Positions 44,622 to 56,200 of a stretch of DNA of 64,000 nucleotides are shown here, piece by piece (the first letter of the stretch is position 1; the number at the start of each line of letters is the position of its first letter). The notes beneath the pieces are model-generated. The model was not told the DNA's origin, ran no database searches, and saw nothing but the letters and a program-made list of their open reading frames with translations. Source of the stretch: Petunia secreta (taxonomy: Eukaryota; Streptophyta; Magnoliopsida; Solanales; Solanaceae); NCBI GenBank assembly GCA_029990175.1, contig JARKIP010000005.1, positions 48,411,001-48,475,000 on the forward strand, written 5' to 3'. Position numbers and translations under genes: made by a program.

Positions 44622-47575
44622 TTGTTTTCTTTGTTTTGTTATTTTAGTCCCATGTCCCTGAAGTTTTGTTTGTGCATTCTGGCTGCGCCGCAGTATCGGT
44701 TAAGATCCAGAGGATCAATTCCAACTCCTCCCCCTTTACGTATAAGGACAAGGACGAGATGCAATATCATGGCTGAGTTTGACAAAGCTGGAAATGTTGG
44801 AGGAACCTCCGAGAAGCAAAGTGTGGTTGCCTATGAGGAATATGCTATATTGGTGCAAAGGCTGTTTGAGTTGGAGAATAGGATTCCTCTTGTCCATGCT
44901 GATGGAACTAATGAACCAAACAAAACTACCCACCTTCATGGCAAAGCTCCACTGTTCCCCGAGAAAGAGATTCCATACCCCACTTACATTGCACCACCAA
45001 AAGCATCGCAAAACAACCTACCTCCCTTCACTTTTGAAACCAAAACTGTTCCGTCACCCACCAAAGATCACGAAATGTGTGCATGGACAGGGGAGGACTC
45101 AGACAACACCAAAGAACAAGTCAAGTGGCTGGTGGAGAAATTCAAGCAATTCCAAGGCACCAAGGAAACTAGAGGACTAGCTTATGAAGATCTCTGTATG
45201 TACCCTAACTTGAAGCTGCCCGACGGTTATAAGACACCCAAATTCAACATGTTTGATGGCAGTGGTGATCCAATGGCTCATCTAAGGTCTTACTGTGACA
45301 AGTTGGTTGGGGTTGGACATGATGAGAAGATTCGCATGCAGTTGTTCAACCGTAGTTTGACCGGTGATGCACTGGTGTGGTAATCAAAGCAGCAAACAAA
45401 GAAGTGGACAAGCTGGGAAGCAATGGCTGAGACTTTTTTGACAGTTTTGGCCACAACACCAACACCATGCCCGATCAATTCTATTTAGAGAAGCTGAAAA
45501 AGAAGCCCGCTGAGACCTTCATGGAATTTGAAACTAGATGGAGAGCTGAAAATGCCAAAGTCCAACCTCCTATGGAAAACACAGAGATAGTGGTGACTTT
45601 CATCCACATACAAGAGGATGTCTACTTTGACAAGATGCTGAATATGCAAGACAAAAAGTTTGGAGATTTGATCAAGATTAAAGACATGGTTGAAGATGAG
45701 TTGAAAACTAGTAGGATTATTAGTTTGGCCGCACTACAAGCCACTAACAAGGCATTACAAACTGGTAGCACATGGGCATCGAAGAAAAAGAAGGACAACG
45801 TTTCTTTTGTGGCTGCATCAGTCGACCACTCTCCAACCCATAAACCATTACTACCAAACACCATCTTCATCATACCCATATATTCCACCCTCCTCTACCT
45901 ATCCAGTCTACAACACTCAGCCCATGTTCCAAAACCCACCGCCGCAAAGACCACCATACCCACAAAGTCCTAATAATAGAAATACCAACACCTATCCGCC
46001 AAGACCTCACACAAACAACAACCCAAGACTTAAAAGAAACTATACCCTATAGCCGAATCCCGCACTCAGCTGTTTGAAAGGCTCAAAGCAGCTGGCCATA
46101 TACAGCCCGTCCCATTCAAAATGCCTGATCAAATGTCACCCTTCTTTGACCAAACCAAAACCTATTCCTATCACTCTTGGGGACCTGGTCATGACACCAA
46201 AAAGTGTTACGTCTTGAGAGATAAAATACAAGACCTGATCTATAAAAAAGTGATCCACTTGAAAATGCCAAATGTGCACAATAACCCTTTACCTAACTAC
46301 AGAGATAATAGGGTGAACTTGATCGAGTTGGATGAAGAATACAACCTAGAAGGGACAATTGTCAAAGCAAAAGAGGCTACACCAGCGTCTGCTTCTATTG
46401 CCCAAGCAGCTAAAGCACCAGAGCATATTGAGGTAGAGGTGGCTCCAAAATTCTACGTTGACGTAGTCACTCCCTATAATGACAAAGTAGTGCCATGGGA
46501 TTATGAAGCAGAGAAGAAGGGCAAGTTGATAGTCGAGACCGTTGCTGCACAAGGAATAACTAGGAGTGGGAGGATCTACACTCCTGAGCATCTTTTTCAA
46601 GGTAGACGAGGCACCAGCGAGGAAGAGTCTGAAGAACTGTGGAAGAAAGTCCAAGCAAAGGAATACTTCGTGGTTGAACATTTGGGCAAAACTCTTGCAC
46701 AAATCTCTATTCTGGCTTTACTCCTCAAATCAGAGAGCCACCGAAATGCCTTGATGAAAGTATTAGATGAAGCACATGTCCCGGTGGACACCACAGCTGA
46801 GAATCTGGCTAGCATGGTCGGACAAGTCATGGAATCCAATCGAATTGCCTTCCACAAAGATGAGCTACCACCAGAGGGGTTGAGTCATAACAAGGCATTG
46901 CATGTCACCATCAAATACAAAGACTTGTTTGTGGGAAGAGTTCTGATCGATGAGGGGTCCGGTTTAAACATATGTCCATTCATCACTCTGAAGAGAATGG
47001 AGATTGATCAAAGTAAGATAAGAGAAATCAACATGAAGGTAAAAGTGTTTGATGGTTCACAAAGAAGCACCATTGGGGAAATCGACTTAACCATCACGGT
47101 CGGTCCCGTGGAGTTCACTGCTGAACGTTATGTCATGGACATCTCCGCTTCTTACAACCTGCTGCTAGGAAGACCTTTAATTCACATGGCTGGGGCGGTG
47201 CCTTCTACCCTGCACCAGAAAGTGAAGTTCGAGTGGGACAATAAAGTGGTTGTAGTATTTGGTGAAGGGAGCAACTCTATCTACAATGAACAAACCATAA
47301 CAGCAATTGAAAGGAATGCTTCTGACGGACAAACCTTTTATATAGTGGAGCTTGTGGGAGCAGTGCAAGGTAGCCGAGGAAGATGCCGCAAAAACTACAA
47401 CAAGAATTGGAATCCGAATGATGCAGTCCAAGGAGGATATACTGCGCACATCACTCCTAAGCTCATCAACACACCACTAGGGACTGAGGAGAAAAAAAAA
47501 GAAGTTTCTACAGTGCTTATTGGGATGGACGAGGCAAAGGCTACAAAGGGAGGAACTTGGTCTGAGAACCTTTAA
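44622..47575 (+). pseudogene. Tat/Ogre gag and aspartic protease
   Basis: Gag begins at 44622 or, more likely, at MAEFDKAGN (44769). The gag fold spans YEDLCMYPNLKLPDGYKTPKF to LTGDALVW, where the next codon, Tyr in the related minus-strand gag, is TAA (45381-45383). After a further frame change gag resumes (MPDQFYLEKLKKKPAETF, 45467-45973), and again at 46121, where the zinc-knuckle variant has lost its first Cys (YSYHSWGPGHDTKKC). The 46121-47575 frame then carries the protease with active site LIDEGSGLNICP (46947) and LLLGRPLIHMAG. Protease normally releases gag and pol products; here it could not be made as one protein. Confidence 0.8.
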
Positions 47576-48245
47576 TATCTGATTGGGGTGTGCCCTCGCC
47601 TGAATTTCGTGAGACCATACCTGCTAAAATAGAGAAGCAACCGATGTACTCACCCAATGCTCGTCCTGACTGGAAGCGCATATCTGAAGAAACAAGGGGA
47701 AAGCAAATATGGCTACCAAAAATACCCGTGGTGATCGTGGAGCTGTACGTACTCCCATAGCCTACGAAGTGGCCTGGAGTCTGGATTGTAGGCATTATGA
47801 TAAGGCAAGGCTATGAACTTGAGAATGGTTTGGGAAAAAACCAAGATGGCATGGCTGAACCAATTCAAATTGTGATGAGGCCAAACAACGAGAAAACTGG
47901 CATAGGATACATTGTGACTTATGAGAAAAGCATGGAAGAAGCTCCGCTGGACTTCAAATACTACAAGAGAAGCACCAAAACTCTCCTAGATATTTTTTGT
48001 CTCGTCTGGCTACTTGGATGGTCGTAAAGGGGAGGTATCTGTCGTACAAGAGGTTGAGCCGAAGATTGCTGATGCCAAAGCAGATCTACTGGAAGGCATG
48101 CAAAAGCTTTTCTTATCTGATGAAGACTGATGTGTGATTTTAGAAGAACACGTTGAACCTCCAGGCTTTGAAAAAGCTGAATATGGAGCTGCACTGAGCA
48201 ATTGGACTAGCAACCTGGCCCGAGCTAACCGCGGACCTTGGTAGA
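47576..48245 (+). pseudogene. G-patch segment between protease and reverse transcriptase
   Basis: Frame 47797-48027 reads IRQGYELENGLGKNQDGMAE and RPNNEKTGIGY, the glycine pattern of a G-patch, an RNA-binding motif found after the protease in Tat/Ogre and some retroviruses. Upstream (47576-47796) and downstream coding debris (YGAALSNWTSNLARANRG-like) is out of frame. Confidence 0.6.
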
Positions 48246-48460
48246 GCTGGGTGATAGAGTTTATTTTATGCTTTCTAAAATAAAACCTGACCTCAAGTCG
48301 TGGAACTTGAATTTTATTTTTGTCTTTTTTTCATGTCTCCCTACAACCTTTGTTTTGCAAGGATTCATAAATAAAGTATTGCACTATTTCCTTTTATTTT
48401 TATTTTAATCTTTTAACTGCGCAATATTTTATTTTTTAGCAATCAAACTAATAATTCCAT
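48246..48460 (+). other. Putative intron-like T-rich spacer in pol
   Basis: T-rich interval without coding character between the G-patch and reverse transcriptase segments. Ogre elements are known to carry an intron between protease and reverse transcriptase; GT/AG borders were not confirmed here. Confidence 0.35.
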
Positions 48461-49276
48461 TGAATCTGCAACCGCAACGTGTAACTTAACTACGGAGCTT
48501 GAAGAATCTGATTTTGACTACGATGAGTTTGATGAAGCGACACAAGAGGAAACTGAAATATTTGAAAATAAGACCAAACCATATCTAGAAGAGACTGAGG
48601 TAATAAATCTGGGAGATGATAAGACAGTAAAAAAGACAAGAATCGATGCACATCTCACTGCAGAAGATAAAACATGGTATGCTGAATTTCATAAAGAAGA
48701 TGAAGATGTGTTTGCATGGTCGTATGATGACATGACCGACATAAGCACGGATGTGGTGGTTCACAAATTGCCCATCAATCCAGGCTTTCCTCCATTCAAG
48801 AAAAAATCCCAAACTTTCAAGTCATATATTGGAGAAGAGGTAATCAAACAGCTCAATGCGGGAATTTTGAAAACAGTCACATACCCAACTTCGTTAGCCA
48901 ACATTGTCCAGTGCAAAAGAAAGATGGGAAACTCAGAGTTTGTGTAGAATACAGATATCTGAATAGAGCTAGCCCAAAAGATGATTTTCCTTTGCCAAAT
49001 ATACACATACTGATTGACAATTGTGCGCAGCATGAACTGCAGTCTTTCGTGGATTGTTTTGCCGGTTACTACCAAGTACTTATGGATGAAAAAGATGCCG
49101 AGAAGACGGAATTCACTACATCTTGGGGGACCTACTGCTACAAGGTTATGCCATTTGGATTGAAGAATGCTCGGACAACTTACATGAGGGCAATGACAAC
49201 CATGTTCCATGACTTGATGCACAAAGAAATTGAAGTATATGTGGATGACGTGATCATCAAATCAATGAAGAGCTAG
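48461..49276 (+). pseudogene. Tat/Ogre reverse transcriptase
   Basis: Upstream linker with FAWSYDDMTDIS and VVHKLPINPGFPPFKKK, then a frameshift at about 48915 into RKMGNSEFV / KKDGKLRVCVEYRYLN. Reverse transcriptase blocks follow in 48911-49276: DDFPLPNIHILID, FAGYYQVLMDEKDAEKTEF, VMPFGLKNA, and the catalytic YVDD (about 49237). The catalytic aspartates are present, but the frameshift upstream and the TAG after KSMKS (49276) prevent a full product. Confidence 0.85.
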
Positions 49277-50091
49277 ACCATCTTGATGACCTGCGCAAAT
49301 TTTCAATCGCTTGCGCAGATACAACTTGAAGCTGAATCCAACAAAATATGCTTTCGGTGTCCTAGCAGGGAAGCTTCTGGGTTTTTTGTCAGCAGAAGAG
49401 GCATCGAGTTAGATCCATCCAAGATGAGGTGATATGTATCTTGGGACGGCTCAATTACATTAGTCGATTCATAGCCTAAACCACAGTCATCTACGAACTA
49501 ATCATCAAGTTATTGAAGAAAGATGCAGCGATCGAATGGACAGAGGATTGCCAAAAAGCATTTGACTGGATAAAGGAGTATCTGTCTTGTCCACCCGTGC
49601 TGGTTCCACCTAAACTTTGACGACCTTTGATCTTGTACCTGTCTGTGGTAGATTCAACATTGGATGTGTACGGGGACAACATGACTCAACCGGAAGAAAA
49701 GAGCAAGTAATATACTATCTGAGTGAGAAGTTCACTCCCTACGAAGCCAAGTACATATTACTGGAGCGCACTTGCTGTGCACTAACTTGGGTAGCACAAA
49801 AGTTGAGACACCATTTGACATCATATGCAACCTTGCTGGTATCAAGGATGGATCCTCTCAAGTATATCTTCCAAAAGCCGATGCCTACTGGGAAGTTGGC
49901 TAAATGGCAAATGCTACTCAGCGAGTTCGACATCACTTTTATCACTCAAAAGGCGGTGAAAACTCAAGCCTTAGAAGACCATATGGCCGAGAATCCCGTG
50001 GATGATGATTACGAACCTCTGCATACCTATTTCCCAGACGAAGAAGTCATGTTCGTGGGGGAAGACATCACAGAGGGATACAATGGCTGAA
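49277..50091 (+). pseudogene. Tat/Ogre RNase H (retroviral-type) and connection
   Basis: After several stops, the frame 49617-50090 keeps YYLSEKFTPYEAKYILLERT, ALTWVAQKLRHHLTSY, and LKYIFQKPMPTGKLAKWQ, typical of the gypsy RNase H and its C-terminal connection. The first catalytic Asp region near 49610-49680 is frame-damaged. Confidence 0.75.
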
Positions 50092-50510
50092 GATTATTTT
50101 TTGATAGAGCGATGAAATTTAAAGGAGTCCGTATTGGAGCGGTACTAGTCTCCGAGACTGGTCAACATTATCCTATCACAGCCAAATTGAGGTTTCCTTG
50201 CACCAACAACATGGCAGAATATGAAGCTTGCATCCTGGGTCATAGAATGGCGGTAGATATGAACATACAAGAGCTGTTGGCAATTAGAGATTCAGATTTG
50301 TTGATTCAACAGGTGAGAGAAGAATGGACGGCCAAGAATTCCAAAATATTATGTTACCTCGAGTGCATAAAAGAGCTGAAGCAAAGGTTCACCAAGATAG
50401 AGTTCCGGCATGTGCCTAGGCTGCAAAATGAGTTCGTAGATGCTTTGGCCACCATATCTTCCATGATCAACATCCTGACAAAAATTACATTGACTCAATA
50501 CCCGTGGTAG
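50092..50510 (+). pseudogene. Second, archaeal-type RNase H of the Tat lineage
   Basis: FFDRAMKFKGVRIGAVLV, then NNMAEYEACILGHRMAV, LLAIRDSDLLIQQV and NEFVDALATI give the D-E-D-D residues of an additional RNase H. The presence of a second RNase H is a known Tat/Ogre marker. The family normally shows Gly after the first Asp (FDGA); here it is Arg. Upstream stops at about 50088-50104 separate it from the preceding frame. Confidence 0.8.
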
Positions 50511-51811
50511 TAAGGAAGCAACCAACATATTGTTATCACGTGGAAGAAGAGTTGGATGGATAGCCTTAGTTCTACGACATCAAGAGATTTTTTAAAGATG
50601 GCACTTACTCGAAAGATGCAACAAATCTTCAAAGAAGACCTTGAGGAGGTTGACAAATAGTTTCTTTTTAAATGGTGAAGTCCTATACAAAAGGACACCT
50701 GATCTAGGTTTGCTGCGATCCGTAGATTCTAAAGAAGCTGCAAGATTGTTAGAAGAAATACATTCTGGGACGTATGGCCCATACATGAATGGTTTTGTGC
50801 TCGCAAAGAAGACCTTGAGGGCTGGATATTTCTGGATGACAATAGAGCATGATTGCATAAAACACGCAAGGAGATGTCATCAATTCCAAGTCCACGGAGA
50901 CATGATTCGAGTACCTCCCAGCAAATTGAATGTTATAGGATCAACTTGGCCCTTTGCTGCATGGGGAATGGATGTCATAGGACCAATCAAACCCGCCGCT
51001 TCAAACGGACACTATTTCATATTGGTGGCTATTGATTACTTTACAAAATGGGTGGAAGTTGCATCGTACAAGTCAGTGACAAAGAAAGTGGTAGCAAATT
51101 TCGTTCGCGGTAAGATGATCTGTAGATTTGGCATCCCTGAATCGATCATCATTGACAATGGGTCTAACATTAACAGTGACTTGATGAAAGAAACTTGTGA
51201 AGACTTCAAGATCAAGCACCGTAATTCCACTACATAGACCTCAAATAAATGGTGCCGTTGAGGTAGCCAACAAGAACATCAAGATGATACTGCGCAAAAT
51301 GATAGACAATTCCAAACAATGGCATGAGAACTTACCCTATGCATTGTTAGGGTACCGCACTACAGTGAGAACATCAACAGGAGCCACTCCTTACCTGTTA
51401 GTGTACGGTACCGAAGCAGTGATACCAGCAGAGGTCGAGATACTATCTCTAAGGGTCATTCAAGAAGCACAATTTAAAGACACTAAATGGGTCAAAGAGA
51501 GGATGGAAAAGTTAGCACTCATTGATGGCAAGAGAATGAATGCAATATGTCATGGGCAATTATATCAGAAGAGGATGACTAGAGCATTTAAAAAGAAAGT
51601 TCGAGAAAATTTTTTCGAACCTGGGCAATTAGTGCTGAAAAAGATATTCCCCAATCAAAACGAAGCAAAGGGGCAAGTTTGCACCAAATTGGCAAGGGTC
51701 GTACATGGTTCACCGAGTTCTGACTAGAGGAGCACTAATATTGGCAGAGATGGATGGAGAAGTTTGGCCAAAACCAATCAATGCAGATGCCGTCAAAAGA
51801 TACTACATCTA
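50511..51811 (+). pseudogene. Tat/Ogre integrase
   Basis: N-terminal zinc region in 50641-51237: IHSGTYGPYMNG, where the second His of the HHCC pattern is Tyr, and CHQFQ, where the last Cys is Phe, so zinc binding is lost. Core residues are kept: GMDVIGPI, IIDNGSN and, after a frameshift at about 51225, NGAVEVANK (D, D, E). C-terminal part: YALLGYRTTVRTSTGATPY, then a frameshift near 51700 and the terminal PKPINADAVKRYYI ending at 51811. Non-functional. Confidence 0.85.
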
Positions 51812-51896
51812 AGAGCTTGCATTAGTTAATGGTTTTATTATTCTACAATATATCATGTAATCTGGAACTACGTTACAACCTGATTCCCCAAGTGGG

Positions 51897-52161
51897 ATGT
51901 TCAAGAGTGGATTCTCTTTGAATGAAAAACCTTTGAGACGGTTTGAGTTTACTAGTGGATTCTAGTTGAACCCCAAACTACCCCCGATCATTCTATTTGC
52001 GAGTCCCAAGTGTGACTCGAGGGTAGTTGCATAGTGTAGGTCCTCCTTGACACCGATACGAGGGTATTATGGAACGAGTTCTCCATAGTTACTTCGTAAG
52101 GAGTTCGAGTAGTGTCTCGCTCTTTATCTTTATTTCCGCGTTTCGTTTTTGATTCTTATCA
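51897..52161 (+). repeat. TE2 5' LTR, right 265 bp
   Basis: Matches 57431-57695 with 3 visible differences and ends in CTTATCA at 52161. The sequence before it is Tat/Ogre 3' DNA, so the LTR resumes abruptly at ATGTTCAAGAG. Confidence 0.9.
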
Positions 52162-52164
52162 TCT

Positions 52165-52176
52165 TGGTATCAGAGC
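52165..52176 (+). other. Primer binding site, initiator tRNA-Met type
   Basis: TGGTATCAGAGC, 3 nt after the LTR end; the standard plant initiator-Met site. Confidence 0.85.
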
Positions 52177-53274
52177 AAGGCTCGGTTTTTGTTTCTACAA
52201 ACTCCCGACCCTTGATTCTTCGTGCCTAGGTTGGTTTCTATCTTTAGTTTCTTGTTCTTGTTATTGGAAAGGAGAAAATCACAAAAAAATTGGAAAATTG
52301 AAAAATACCAAAACTTTGTTCTATCTTGTGTTTTGGATTGATTCGTGTTGTGATAGTTATTGGGGTTTGATCCTTATAGGAAACCCGTTATTTTGGTACC
52401 CAACACACACGATTTGGAGTTGTATTCCATGATTTGAGATTTGAAACCCTTGAAGAAATTGAAAAAGCTTGAAACCCTAGCTATGAACATGATGAACATG
52501 GTAGATTGTTGAATTTTGATTGGGTTTTGATGAAATTGATTGGGGTTTGATCTCTGTGCTTGAAACAACGTTTGGGTACCTTCGGATTGATAAAACAACG
52601 TGTGGATTGTTGGAATTTTGGGTGCCAAAGGCAAGAAAAACGAGTTTGAACAGTGCTGGAAGTTGCACTAGGCGGGGCGCCTAGTAGAAGGGGCGGACCG
52701 CCTACTTTTTGTTCACTCTCTGGAATTTACAGAGGCGGACCGCCTAGTAGAGTAGGCTGACCGCCTACTTCAAGTAGGCTGACCGCCTACTCCCCTCTAC
52801 AGGGAACCAGGCGGACCACCTACTCAAAACAGGTTGGGCGCCTACTTCCTTCAAGTTGGGAATTGGGTAGTTTCTTCTAGGTTTTCGTGTTTTGTTGTTT
52901 GCATTGCTTCCGGTTAGTGCTATTAGAGTATAATCCTACTCGATTAGTACTAATTACTTTGAGCTATTAGGATCATCGTGCCTTAGAAAGGAGACTAGAA
53001 TTCAAAGAAGATCCGTAGTATCTTTTGATTCAAGTCCTCATTTAAAGTGCTTACCGTTCCAATCGAGTCCCATTAACTCCACTCACCCCGGAGTGCATTT
53101 GGACTTGATAAGTTGAGTGATTGAGTTGTGGTTCGTTGGTCAACTACTTGAAGCTTTTAGACTCAAACTTGTGTGAAATATCCATCCCCCACTAAACACG
53201 AGCGAGCCGAGTGAAACATTTGTGAGGGAGTGGGAGAGGTATTTTGCTAACGTTTGTTGCTTTTTGTAGGTACC
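52177..53274 (+). other. TE2 leader
   Basis: Non-coding. It includes the GC-rich inverted-repeat cluster at 52668-52850 and ends TTTTTGTAGGTACC just before the start ATG, with a 3' splice-site-like TTTTTGTAG. No upstream gene was found. Confidence 0.6.
52668..52850. repeat. GGCGGACCGCC inverted-repeat cluster in TE2 leader
   Basis: Six or more variants of TAGGCGGACCGCCTA (AGGCGGGGCGCCTAG, GGCTGACCGCCTAC, GGCGGACCACCTAC, GGTTGGGCGCCTAC). The same motif occurs five to six times inside the TE2 LTRs (for example 57085-57235). Confidence 0.75.
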
Positions 53275-56200
53275 ATGGCAAACGATGGAGATGATCCTAT
53301 GAAAATCTTCATGGCTACCGTTATAGCCAAATTGGAGGACATCACTTTGAGACTTGACTCCGTCGAGAGGAATCAAGTTGAGACCGGTGAGAGGAGGACC
53401 CCGAGTGTCCAAATTGAATCCGGAGAAGGCACGAGTCATAGCACTCCTATGACTCCCGGACACTTTGTTGAGCTAAACAAGAGGTATGAACAAAGCAAAG
53501 TTGAAGCTCTACGAGAGCGTGGGTTGGGCAATCCCCGACAAGAGGGCAATCCCCTCAACTTGGGCAATCCCCAAGTAAATGCTCCACTTAGAAGACCCGT
53601 GCGGAATGTCCCACCTCTTGAGCAAATTGATGAAGTTCAAGAAGAGGAGGAGTTCGGGTATGGTGATGAAGCCTATGGGTATGATGTTCCTTATCAACCT
53701 AGGAGGCAAATGAATTGGGGTCGAAATGTGGATAGGGGTAGAGGCCGAGGTCGAGGGCCACCCATGGGCTATGCTAGAGGGAATGCGAGGAGAGAGTATG
53801 TTGCACATGATGACCATTATGGAGGCCAACCGGAGCCTAACTATGGGGTACGTGACAACAACAACAACCTCAATAGTGTCAAGCTCAATCTTCCATCCTT
53901 CAAAGGAACTTGTGATCCGGAGGCATACATGGAATGGGTACTACAAATGGAAAGGGTGTTTGATACCAATGAGATGACCGAGGAGCGAAAGGGTACATAT
54001 GCTATTTCTACCTTTGAGGCCTATGCTTCTACTTGGTGGGAGTCTATGAAGAGGTCTAGGAGAAGGATGAATTTGCATTTGAATGTGACTTGGGATGATT
54101 TGAAAGGACTTATGAATGCCAAGTACATAACTCCAAGGTATCGGCAAGAGCAACTCAAGAAGCTCTATGATCTAAAACAAGGTGTCAAATCGGTGCATGA
54201 GTACCATGATGAATTTGAAAAGATCCGGATGGCATTGGATATGGATACCGAAGGTGAAGAAGAAGCCATGATCCGATTCAAGAATGGCTTGAGCTATGGT
54301 ATAGCTTCTCAATTGAGGTTGCATCATTATCTCACACTTCAAGATATGTTTGAAGCCGCAATTGATGCCGAGACTTGGCTCAAAGGAGAGAGGTCCAAAA
54401 ACAACACTCCTACTACTACAAGCAAGCCGAAAGAGTGGAAGACTCCAAGTGCCAACTTTCCAAGTGCAAGTGCTAGCAAAGAAGTGAAGAAGCCTTATGA
54501 GAAGACTACACCACACTTGGAAGGTAATTCTAAAACTCGCTTGAGTAATCCTATTTCTACTTCTACTCAATGTTATAAGTGCAAGGGCTTTGGGCATATT
54601 GCTAAGGAATGCTCTACAAAAAGAACCATGGTTGTGGTTGGTGATTTGGTGTATGAGCAAGAAAGTGAGTCCGAAAATGAGGAAGTAGAGGGTGATGAGG
54701 AAGGAGATGAAGGGGAGATTGTCATGGGAGAAGATGATGAGGCCCGTGCCTTCCTTGTTGTGAGGAGGAGTCTAGGAGCCATGTGTGTGGAGGATGTTGA
54801 GACCTTACAAAGAGAAAACCTTTTTCATACCAAATGCCGAGTCATGGGTCTCATTTGCTCTATGATCATTGACTCGGGGAGTTGTGCTAACGTTATTAGC
54901 CAAACACTAGTTGCCCAATTGAAAATACCCACCCTAAAACACCCAAATCCTTACCGGTTACAATGGCTTAGTGAGTGTGGTGAGTTGAAGGTGGTTAAAC
55001 AATGTTTGATCAAATTCAAGATTGGGAACTATGTGGATGAGCACATGTTTGATGTTGTGCCTATGCAAGCATGCCACCTTCTCTTTGGTAGGCCATGGCA
55101 ATTTGATCGACGTGTGGTTCATAATGGCCATGCCAACACCTATACGGTGATGCATGAGGGGAAAAAGTTCGTTCTCCAACCCCTAACTCCCAAGAAAGTG
55201 AGTGATGACTACAAACGCATGAAGGAGTTGAAGGAAGCGGCTAAAGCCAAGTCACCCATTGTACTTGAACCCGAGGCAAACAATTTCATTGTTTTGCCAA
55301 TGCATGATGAAAATGGGAGTCACTCCACTCCAATTGAGAGAGAAAAGATAGAGAGAAGTGAGGGAGTGACCGGTGACAATCCAAGAGAGGAAAAAGGAGA
55401 GGAATTGAGGAGTGATGTGAGTGGATTGTCACCACAAACTACACTTGACCTTGAGGTAAAATTGAGAGAGATGAGAGGTAAGGAAGGAAAAATTGAGAGT
55501 GAGAGCACCCATTGTTCTAACCCTTCTTTATCTTCTATCTCTTCTTGTGAAAGTTCTTGTGTAGGTACATTTGAAGACAAGCCATTGGAGCCTCAATGTG
55601 AGCTTCATGAAGGGGAAGTTGCATATGACACTTCAAACCTTGTGAGTGATCAAGGAAGTACTACAAATGTAAGTGTTGCTTCACCTTTTCATGAACCTAC
55701 TAGCTACTTGTCTTGTGAAGACTCAACACTAGTTGGTGTTTTTGATGCATCTAGTGAGTATACCACTAGTGAAGAGTCTAGTTGTCAACTTGAGTTTGCA
55801 TGTGAAACACTAGTTGGGAGGAGCACTATGCCACATCATGATGTGAGCTCATTGTTCATTGAACCCCTCCCTAGTGTAGATTTCATAGTTGACCATGATT
55901 GTGACCTTTGCTATGACACACCACCAACCTTTGACATAGGGGAAGATGAGATAGTTGATCATGCTCTTGTTGATTTGCTACTATTTGGTGGGTCAATGTG
56001 TTGTGGTAAAGATGGAATTGTCCTTGAGGAGTCCAAATTGCATGAATTGGACAAGGTTGTCTATGATGACTCCTCAAGTGAACCTAGTCTTGATAACTTG
56101 TCTATGCTTGATTATGATAGTGAGATGCATGTTTTTACCAATCCTTTATTTGAAGGCATTCTCATTAGTGGACATGACTTGTATCGGACTAGGGTGGGTG

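Larger units (their letters stand above)
3287..51896. other. 48.6-kb block interrupting the TE2 5' LTR
   Basis: Both edges fall inside TE2 LTR sequence, and 25 LTR bases present in the intact copy (57406-57430) are missing. No target duplication is visible at the edges. The block contains old, degenerate elements although the LTR it interrupts is about 99% identical to its partner. It may be a large insertion with loss of a few bases, a rearrangement, or an assembly join. Confidence 0.75.
36419..51896 (+). mobile_element. Plus-strand Tat/Ogre-type Ty3/gypsy element, 3' end missing
   Basis: Order: long 5' LTR (36419?-40125), tRNA-Arg-type primer site, two ORF1 copies, leader, gag, aspartic protease, G-patch, reverse transcriptase, RNase H, second (archaeal-type) RNase H, integrase. 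The second RNase H and the upstream ORF1 are hallmarks of the Tat/Ogre lineage. Every coding part has stops or frameshifts. The element is cut 85 bp after the integrase stop, where TE2 LTR sequence begins, so there is no 3' LTR. Confidence 0.85.

Noticed and set aside
55320..55580. Minus-strand frame opposite the TE2 ORF
   Set aside because: Shadow of the long plus-strand gag-protease frame.
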